NCBI RefSeq assembly: GCF_041381155.1
Contig: NC_091149.1
Coordinates: forward strand, 14,276,609-14,340,608
DNA length: 64,000 nt
Source of the DNA: Argopecten irradians
Lineage: Eukaryota; Mollusca; Bivalvia; Pectinida; Pectinidae
Direction of reading: 5' to 3'
Below the pieces are notes generated by a model. That model saw nothing but the letters and a program-made list of their open reading frames with translations, searched no databases and had not been told where the DNA came from. The position numbers and the translations under genes are program-made. Positions 12,085-20,900 of the stretch are shown here, piece after piece (within the stretch, counting starts at the first letter, position 1; each line of letters begins with the position of its first letter).

Positions 12085-12290
12085 CATTATTTTTGGAATG
12101 TCCCCTTAACATTAATATTCGCAATGAATTATTTCAAAACATCAACAAATACAATGATACACATAACCACATTAGTGTTGATACATTTTTATATGGATGC
12201 AATAATTGTGAATTTATATAAATAAACAAATGCTTAATGGTATTCATCATTTCATTGGAAAGTCTAAACGACTCAATATTTATAAAATTT

Positions 12291-12826
12291 AAGTATCTCT
12301 ATTGACCGTAGGATCCAATTCCGAATATAGTATAATTCTTGATTCTGATTGAACCCAGTTGAACAATAATTCTGTGTTTGTGTGTTAATAAATCAATTTT
12401 TAAACAATTAGTTTGTGATTCTTTAAACTTTACTATAATAATTATTATTCTCACATAGCTAGCCATGTAAGATAGAGTTGTCCCATGAAAGACAGCTATG
12501 TAAGATAAATCTATCTTACATAGCTGTGACGTCACAATCGCCAAACAATCAGATGACGTCATATCAGCCAAAGTTGACGTCATTTTTTTCTTCTATTTCG
12601 ATTGATTTGCCGGATTTATTTACCATTTCATTTGTTTAATTTGCATTTCAAACCGTTTTACCTAAGATTTCTTGTTTATATTTATTGATATAAACCAAAC
12701 TTTGATGAGCTCTTTCGAATAGCGTTCTTATTTTTAAAATCGATCAATTATTTAAGAAGTTAAGATTTTGTCACAAAATGGCTGCCTCACCTTTCGTGCA
12801 AGTAACTCGACAAGCAATGTGAGAAA
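12291..12826. other. Gene-free DNA with a short hairpin and three CRE palindromes
   Basis: AT-rich DNA after the LINE tail. It holds a perfect 15-bp-arm hairpin at 12493-12526 (arm CAGCTATGTAAGATA) and three TGACGTCA palindromes at 12527, 12554 and 12575. No gene was recognised. Confidence 0.6.
12527..12582. promoter_or_regulatory. Cluster of three CRE palindromes (TGACGTCA)
   Basis: Exact TGACGTCA occurs at 12527-12534, 12554-12561 and 12575-12582. This is the consensus site of CREB/ATF bZIP factors. There is no adjacent gene, so a role is uncertain; the motif may simply be part of a repeat. Confidence 0.4.
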
Positions 12827-12983
12827 ATAACTCTTTCATATGTAAATTATGTAGGATAGGACTATTCCACCCTCGGGTACAGAATTTTGGGTCAGAAACC
12901 TCGGCAAGCATCGGTTCTGACCCAAAATTCTGTACCCTCGGGTGGAATAGTTCTATCCTACATATGTACATATGAAAGAGTCA
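12827..12983. mobile_element. Fold-back element with arms of about 70 bp
   Basis: The left arm (about 12829-12898) and right arm (about 12914-12981) are near-perfect reverse complements around a spacer of about 15 bases. Both contain 'cagaattttgggtcagaa' or its complement. An RNA copy would fold into one long hairpin. No protein is encoded; the palindromic ORF here is a by-product. Confidence 0.8.
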
Positions 12984-13430
12984 TATAATAAATATCCAAT
13001 TAACATACAGTTAGTAAATATATAAAATTATACACAAGTTCAGACATTATCAGATAGGATGGTTATGGCCTGTGCATCAATAATGCACAAGGACATTTGG
13101 TCAAAACACCGAACTGTTTGTCATTCTCATAAAAATGTTTAATTTCATATGTGTTTATTTCCTATACATAAGTTTGAAAATTACTATACATGTAAAAGTT
13201 TGTAATGTATGTGTTTGTAATGGTGTGCGTGTGAATGTATGTATCTATGTAATTTGTATATATAACCTAATAATTACCTTTTCTATGTTTTTGTTGATAT
13301 ATAATTATTCATTTCACATATTTTAACCTATAATCCACCCAGGGAAAGAATTTATATAGCCTTTGTCTGTTATTCGATCCTTTTGACTGCAGCATCATGT
13401 CAATAAAATTTGTTGAAATGAAAAAAAGAG
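12984..13430. other. AT-rich DNA, possibly the 3' end of a LINE
   Basis: Ends with 'tcaataaaatttgttgaaa' at about 13399, which resembles the short polyadenylation-type end of non-LTR elements. It could be the 3' untranslated end of the LINE above, separated from it by later insertions. This is inference only. Confidence 0.3.
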
Positions 13431-14189
13431 GTTCTCCATTTATGTTGGCCTGTTATGGCCGCATCAATTTTGACTAGCACTGTGTAGAAATCTTTGACTT
13501 CACGGTTATTTTTCAATATCAATTTAAGGCTAAAAGGAATGATTGGTCAAAATAAGTTTTTATTTGTTATATTTATATTTTTCTGATACTTTGTAACATT
13601 AGATATAAGTCCATGCTACTGAAGATATTTACCTATTGCACTATGAATATTACAGAAAAAGTGTAAAAAAAATATTGGAGAAACAGTTGTTAGCAAGTAT
13701 TGTATAGTGATGTTTCCCTTTTCTGAACCAAGATAGGTAAAAGCAGTTTTATTTCCTATAATAGGATATTTTGTTCCAAATTGGAATTTTGAGTACAGAG
13801 TATTCTTCCGCTTTTAATTGGTTTACCTTTGATCTTAATTTGGCAACGGTTTTTATGTTTCTTTTCACTGTATACAAAACACACAAATATCCGAGTAATT
13901 GGATATAAAATAATACAAATTATTTAAATGATTTGTGACGAGAATACGTAATCTCAATACAGAACATGTCAGTTGAAAGAATGTCATTCTGCTAAGTCAT
14001 TATTTACATAATTGTTTATAATGACTTTGTGCCATTTCGTAAATACACATCCTATACAATGGGAGGCTTCCTACAATGACCCTGGATATTAGACGTGTCA
14101 CGTACATAACGAAGCAACCTACCACTGCTTCACAACCCTTTATTTTATAATGAACTCTTCCTAGAGGTTCTTGACTCACAGAGAATCTA
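13431..14189. other. Gene-free DNA with a block similar to FMO 3' flanks
   Basis: 13840-13950 resembles the DNA just downstream of FMO1 (17365-17475) and FMO2 (28060-28195), sharing for example 'atttaaatgatttgt' and a nearby 'acgagaata'. 13945-14045 resembles 24500-24605 ('gtaatctcaatacagaacat'). No FMO exon is visible next to it. Confidence 0.5.
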
Positions 14190-14837
14190 CAACAAGATGG
14201 GCAAGAGGATCTGTATCGCTCACCTGTTTGCGATGTCAGGTAATGTTCTGAATACAGCTTCATTATTTCTTTTCTGAAGGAATTTGAATATCTATCTCTA
14301 ATTCCACTATTAGGCCCCACGGTTTCTGCTCCAGAAGGTCAAAGCCAAAATTTATACAAATTCTGTTACCCTTCCCCTGAGGATGTTTCTGGGCCAAATT
14401 TGGTTACAAAGCAAGCAAAACAATATGGGTAGTAGCGATTTAAAGAATTTTAATCTATTTCCCCTATGGGACCCCGCCCCTCCTGCCCAAGGGAGCCAGA
14501 ACCAAAATGTATTCAAACTCTATTCCCCTACCAACAAAGACATTTTTGGCCAAATGTTGTTACAAGCTATGCAGAACTCTATGAAAAATAGCGATTTATA
14601 GGATTTACGTCATATTTTCCCTATTGGGCCCCGCCTCTCCTGTCCCTGGGGGTCAGAGCCAAAAATTATACAAACTATTCCCTCCCCCAAAGATGTTTTT
14701 GGTCAAATTTGGTTTCAATCCACGCTGAACTCTATGACTTGTAGCGATTTAAGGGAAATGTTGAAGGACGGACGACGGACGCCGCGCAATGCCATTAGCT
14801 TATCGGCCCTTCGGACCAGGCCAGGAGAGCTAAAATC
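14190..14837 (-). mobile_element. Helentron-like element H2, degenerate, minus strand
   Basis: Reverse-oriented relative of H1. The 3' hairpin region lies at the left (complement around 14190-14235, with 'gatctgtatcgctcacctg'), followed by about three degenerate central units. The 5' end with 'gacggacgacggacgccgcg' and a GGCCCTTCGGACC-type palindrome is at 14760-14835. The surrounding DNA matches 6600-6880, which lacks the element and so approximates an empty site. Confidence 0.6.
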
Positions 14838-15684
14838 ATGAGCGTAGATTAATTTGTTACAATGAAGATAAGAATGATAAGTACAATGACATTAATTATA
14901 ATTAAATTAAAAAAACAAAAGATAAGAAAGCAAATCGTTATCTAAACTTAAATTCTTTCAATAATGTAAGCTTTCAAAAATTTCGATTTCTACGCTCGTT
15001 TATATATCGATATGTATGTTTATACAAAACATGGAATATTTGGGATTGGAAAATAAGCTTAAAGTTTATATACATTCCGTTACGGGTTTAATCCTTCCCT
15101 AATTGTTTTGTACGTTTTCACAATAATTTTAACTTCGGGATTTTTTAACACCAACTAAATATTCAGAAATTAAATGACGTTCCTAAAACCAATAGGCCAA
15201 ATTATTCCAGGAATCGACGAACCGTGTAATTTTACTTCTACGAATATGGCTCATAGAGGAAATACTGATTCCAACATACGTGTTAGTATGACTTCACTTA
15301 CGCTGATTGTAAGTAACTTTTCCCATCTTATCATCGTATCTACTCAACATCTTATCGTTTCATCAACACTGTGCAGACGTTTATACCATACAATCAAATT
15401 TTGTAATTTGTGGTTTTTAGTTCTTATTTGCCTATGTCTTACCCTAACCTTTTAAATGTAATAATTATTTATCTTCTATCTTTAAAACTACTGCATTACT
15501 TGTAGTTAAGTCGTAAATAACTTTAGTTGTTGATGGGCCGTAAAACTCAAACAAACAAATATTGTGCATGTAAGTATCCCCGTAGGTTATCGTGAAGCAT
15601 CATACTTTATATCCTATGACCTTCCCATCTGGAATGAAGACATTTGAAAATAATTTATGTAGGATTGTTAGCACGTTGAATTCA
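14838..15684. other. Gene-free AT-rich DNA
   Basis: No exon was recognised. 14990-15070 resembles 6795-6880 ('tatgtttatacaaaacat'), so this belongs to the same duplicated block as the H2 flank. Confidence 0.45.
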
Positions 15685-15688
15685 TTAA

Positions 15689-16035
15689 AGGTGCTCAGCC
15701 GCCGATGAATGGCATTTTTTCTCAATCAGAGACAGGAGCAGACGAATTAGTATTTTCTTCTGTTACAACAGTTACTTAAATTACACAATTACCACTATTT
15801 AAAAATTTGATCTTATTTCAATTCAAGATAAAAATATCAAGCATAATTAATTGCGTCCCGCAAAAACATGATCTGTCGTATGTGGAATTAAGTTCTGATT
15901 GTGCATGCACCAAAAGCAAAATGTATTATTTTATATGTAAATTTGTCTACATTAAACATATATATTACACGATTAAACATCAGCTATTGTTCAAATGATG
16001 GGTATCGTTTATGCTCTGTCGGCGGTGGAGCATCT
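15689..16035 (+). mobile_element. TTAA-type MITE, copy B
   Basis: 347 bp, the same length as copy A. The left terminus AGGTGCTCAGCCGCCGATGA follows TTAA at 15685-15688. The right terminus is TGTCGGCGGTGGAGCATC. The right target site has mutated (TTTAG). Confidence 0.75.
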
Positions 16036-17525
16036 TTAGAATAACACTTGGTAAGCCTTAATAACGTAAAATAAATTTCTCAAAAAAAGCGTTTCATGTC
16101 CTTGCAGCAAATTAGTTTAAACTCGGAGAAACCAAATACAAACCACTTATTTCATTTTTTATTTTTTTTTTGTGTGTGAACAAATTACAGCCAAAAGTTT
16201 AAAACTGGGACAGTAAGGGTAATGCAAATTAAAGTCGTTAAAATGATTTCAAAGTGCGGATTGCAGCCGCGTCATGAATATTTAAACATGAGCAATCTGA
16301 TATATATTGCACCAAATGCAGAGAAGATAACATCATTTTGAACTACAAAGAAATCTTGCACCGCTAACGTGACAAGAATGTTACAAAACCAAAGGCTTGC
16401 CGACGGCTATTTAAAACATTTTTTGATCCCGAAGGCAGATTATCCTTATTCTTCATATCCACGTATGAAAGACCATTTTTCTCTCATACCTCGATGTTTT
16501 ATTGCAATTTTACTACTATGATTTTCCATCGTTGATTATAAGTCTTCAATGCATGAAAATTCTGTAATAAGTGTGTGAAAAAAAATGTTAAAATTGTACC
16601 CCAATAGTATTTTGTTTAAAGCTATGAAAGAGTCTTATATTATTGCATGGGTAGCCATGCAATACAGCCTCAGGTGACTTATGTGTATATATTGGCCAAG
16701 ACCAGCTAGTATTACACTTGTAGGTATGAGAGAATACATCATCTAAACATCAATGTCTGGTCCATAGTGTACCGCTAAGACATATAATACAGGATAATTC
16801 ATATACACACAACACACCCAGTATCTAACATGAATCGATCTTCAATAGGTTTCTCATCAAAGGGAATATGATTAGTTTTCAAGTTTTAATGATATGTTTG
16901 TTTTATTACCTTAATACCCTTCTTTTAACATGGGAAAACCTGTAGACAGACGATGCCATATATTCAATATAAAGTCAGGTCATGACAAAAATTAAAAACC
17001 GCTCAAATTAAATTTACTCGTTTTTAGTTCAAATCGCGAGAATTTATACCCGAAAAATGACCGGGAATATAGTATTGTGTTTCCTGCTGTGTTAACAACT
17101 TGTGTCGCTTAAAGAATCAAGAACTGTAAACTTACTTTGTTTTGCGTGAGGCATACTTTTGTAATATTCGCGGACATAAATTTCCGTAAACTTATTTTCA
17201 TGCGGATATCGTGGAATTTAGTAGCTGCGAAAGAAAGTTGGTTTACAACGACAATCAGAACGAAAGTATAAGATTATATTAAAGTTTTGATGTCAAGATA
17301 TCATAAGGGATAAGAAAGACATTTATTATATTTTATTGATACACATAAAAGACAACATTCATGTTCGTCAACGGTGTTTCTTTCACCGCAACCGAATAAA
17401 CAAATTATCCGAGTAAATTGATATCAAGCAATATATTTGTAAGTGATTTAAATGATTTGTTACGAGAATATAGTTGATCTTCAATCTGATTAAAATACAG
17501 ATCCTTATTAACACTACGTTTGATA
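16036..17525. other. Gene-free DNA, including the left edge of the FMO duplication
   Basis: 16785-17110 aligns with 27240-27560 over about 320 bases (for example 'gatgccatatattcaatata' in both). It marks the downstream flank that was duplicated together with FMO1 and FMO2. No exon was seen. Confidence 0.6.
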
Positions 17526-17850
17526 AGAGAATCTGAGAAAATCCCATTAGGGGTCATGTCCAGGTGACCTTTAAAAATGGCCAATCAAATTGCTACTTGC
17601 AAAATTTTGACAGTGAATTTCAGGGGACGAAATTGTTTGAAAAAAACTGTCAGAATTATTTTAGTTAATGTAGTCATCTCGCAAAAACTTATTACAATTA
17701 TTACAATACACAGCTTATTGCGTATGTTAAATGGGACGAAATATCGTTTTCAATTGAACAAGTTGTAGAAAATGGAATTGATTCGAATTCCACGTGGTAT
17801 AAAGGTCATCTGGACGTGACCCCCTATGGGATTTTCGTCAGATCCTCTAT
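17526..17850. mobile_element. MITE with inverted arms of about 45 bp, 3' of FMO1
   Basis: The left arm around 17528-17572 and right arm around 17803-17849 are inverted copies, sharing AAATCCCATTAGGGGTCATG on the left. It lies in the downstream flank of FMO1 and has no counterpart downstream of FMO2, so it inserted after the duplication. There is no coding content of its own. Confidence 0.7.
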
Positions 17851-17920
17851 TTAACGGAGTGGTTATAAGGATGTGTATTTAAACCAGATTGGTTGATCTT
17901 TTGAGTTCAATCACAGGTGA

Positions 17921-20900
17921 TTAGTTTACGATTTTGAACGATTTCCGGTCTTCTGAAAATTTAAATTTCTTTTCACGATAGTTCCCTAGATTGTTTTTGA
18001 TTCCATGATTGTAAACAAAATCTGATAGTTTTTCAAAGGCGTCAGGGCTTGGTGCGACTCCAGCTAGCTTCGCAAACTCCTTGTCAAGTTGCCAGATCTG
18101 TTCATTCATCGAGAATAAATGCGGTTTATCACCTCTCTGTTTTCTTAACTCGAAATCATTGTCAATATCCTTCAGCATTTCTGTTTCAGAGGGAAGAATG
18201 GCATCGCCATCCAACACGCGAACCGCATATTTAGACATCATGTGTCCCATTCCAAAGTAGTGAACAAATTCTAATATCCCGACAAAGAACAAATTCGAAT
18301 ATTTGACATTGACAACGTGCTTGTATAAAGGTGTGACTTTGTCCCTGGTTGCTGTGATGACGTCATCACTCAGAAACGGAAAGCTGTATCGATATCCGGT
18401 GCATAAAAGCAACACATCCACTTCCGCTTCCGTGTCATCAAGGAACACAACCGTCTTCTGTGTCATCCGCTTAATTCCTGGCTTCTGAGTGACATTTTCG
18501 GGAAGAACAGATTCCAATCGATCTTTTATGTGGCTTAGAAAAATCTATTAAAAATTACAGGAGTAGATATTAAGGTGTTGTTTCACACAATATAAAAACG
18601 TGGGTTATAATAGCCGCACCATACAAAGAGAAAAGAAAATGTTTACTTAGTCTATTACATTGGCGTAAATGATAGGCCAAGCCACACAATTAACATTCTT
18701 AGTCATTGGAATTTCGCTTGTTTTCTAAAATTGTTTGTAAGGAACATTTTTGGCATATTTTTTTCAGCATTTACACAAAACTTACACAAGATTTCGTATA
18801 TATACGTTATATCAACTTAGCTATGGTCAAGTAAGCATACTATCACTATCACTAAATATCACTAATTTAAACAGGTAATGACACTTTAACTTAACTTAAC
18901 AGCGAAACACTGGAAAATGGTGAAATATTCCAGAGGGCAAAAAAAAAATCTAAATTCCCATACGAAATATCTCTTCCTTGAGTTTCGTGGGATGAACAAT
19001 TCCTTGATAACTATAAAACATTATAGTATTCATGTATTTTAATAAGTTACCTGCTGTGCATGCGGAGCTATAGCGAACGTCAAATCCGTGCCAGAGAAAG
19101 CGGCTCCCAATATGACTATTCTTTTATCCGCAAACTTCTCAGGAATTCGATAGTTCTTGCTATGGATTATCTCACCTTGAAATTCTTCAACGCCGTCAAT
19201 ATCCGGTATGTATGGTGTGTGCTGATGGCTAAAGAAAGGGGAACATAATATACTGATAGCAATACAGAAAACATAAATTTACGAAAAGTTACGCCAACTC
19301 CTTCTCAAATAGAGCATGGATACAATGAAAAAACCTAAAGCAACATTTTGTTTAAAGATATTTTGTGATATAAAGAAGTGTATTTTTATCTGAGATTTGT
19401 TTCTGTGATATGTTTTCAAAATTCAAAAGTTTTTATGGATAACGTTTCCTTAATATTTATATTAGCGTCCATAATAAGTTACCTTCATTAATATATTACT
19501 TTTGTACGTTCAAGTTCCTGAGATTAAAAATGATATATAAAAGAAGACAAATCGTTAGATGTATTTCAAAAACACAAGATTGTGCCAAACAGAAAAATGT
19601 CTATTAAACAATTTATTTACCCAGTACAAACAAAAACTGCATCGAAGTCAGCTTGTTTGATCTCCTTGTCCCGAACGTCACGGTACGAGACAGTCCATTC
19701 GGGACACCTCTCATTAGTTTTCGGACTTATGTCGGTGACGTATGTATGTGTCTGCATTAAGAAACAAATATTCTAAATGTTGCGATTGAAAAACATCGTC
19801 TTTTAAAAAAACTATATAGACAATTATTCGATAAGTTAATAAAGTTCATATAAAGACACCGAATCATTTTTGAGCTATTAATTTTTTTAGAAATCTGACC
19901 CGAAGGGTCAGGATGACCTATAGTCGTCATGTTTCGTCCGTCGTCGTCCGCCGTGCGCCGTCCGCCGTGCGCCGTGCGCCGTCCGCCGTGCGCCGTGCGC
20001 CGTCCGCCGTGCGCCGTGCGTTAACTTTTCACATTTTGAACTTCTTCTAAAGTTCTACCAGTGCGATTTGGCTGAAACTTGCATGAAATGATCCTGACAT
20101 GGTCCCGACAAAGTGTTGTTATTTTTTGGGTCGATCCGAAATCCAAGATGGCCGCCACAGCCGCCATCTTGAAAACACATTTTGAACTTCTTCTCAAGTT
20201 CTACCGGTGCGATTTGGCTGAAACTTGCATGAAATGATCCTGACATGGTCCCGACAAAGTGTTGTTACTTTTCGGGTCGATCCGAAATCCAAGATGGCCG
20301 CCACAGCCGCCATCTTGAAAACACATTTTGAACTTCTTCTCAAGTTCTACCGGTGCGATTTGGCTGAAACTTGCATGAAATGATCCTGACATGGTCCCGA
20401 CAAAGTGTTGTTACTTTTCGCGCGATCCGAAAGCCAAGATGGCCGCCACAGCTGCCATCTTGAAAACACATTTTGAACTTCTTTCTCAAGTTCTACCGGT
20501 GCGATTTGGCTGAAACTTGCATGAAATGATCCTGACATGGTCCTGACAAAGTGTTGTTATTTTTTGGGTCGATCCGAAATCCAAGATGGCCGCCACAGCC
20601 GCCATCTTGAAAACACATTTTGAACTTCTTCTCAAGTTCTACCGGTGCGATTAGGCTGAAACTTGCATGAAATGATCCTGACATGGTCCCGACAAAGTGT
20701 TGTTACTTTTCGGGTCGATCCGAAATCCAAGATGGCCGCCACAGCCGCCATCTTGAAAACACATTTTGAACTTCTTCTCAAGTTCTACCGGTGCGATTTG
20801 GCTGAAACTTGCATGAAATGATCCTGACATGGTCCCGACAAAGTGTTGTTATTTTTCGGGTCAATCCGAAATCCAAGATGGCCGCCAAAGCCGCCATCTT

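Larger units (their letters stand above)
8035..12290 (+). mobile_element. Decayed LINE (endonuclease/reverse transcriptase) with three nested insertions
   Basis: A non-LTR retrotransposon can be followed in pieces. 8040-8430 encodes the end of an AP-like endonuclease (PPFCSDHSS, then FIPVKVITVRPNDN). 8600-9149 encodes the linker (KPWMNNSIRL; DKWWKIAKSITNF; LNNYFVNIS; INSLNINKPAGPDDI). 9501-11028 encodes the reverse transcriptase core (LCDISKSIGRVWHQGLLFK; GSALGPLLFLLYINDI; catalytic FADD at about 10072-10083). 12085-12290 encodes the C-terminal tail (LECPLNINIRNELFQNINK). In-frame stops (for example in VP*GSALGP near 9990) and frameshifts show it is dead. Domain order suggests a CR1/Jockey/LINE-2-like element; finer classification is not possible here. 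Insertions: a SINE-like element, a MITE and a Helentron-like element, each entered separately. Confidence 0.85.

Noticed and set aside
18049..18234. A conserved 61-codon plus-strand ORF also found at 28335-28520
   Set aside because: It is antisense to FMO exon 5; its conservation follows from the near identity of FMO1 and FMO2.
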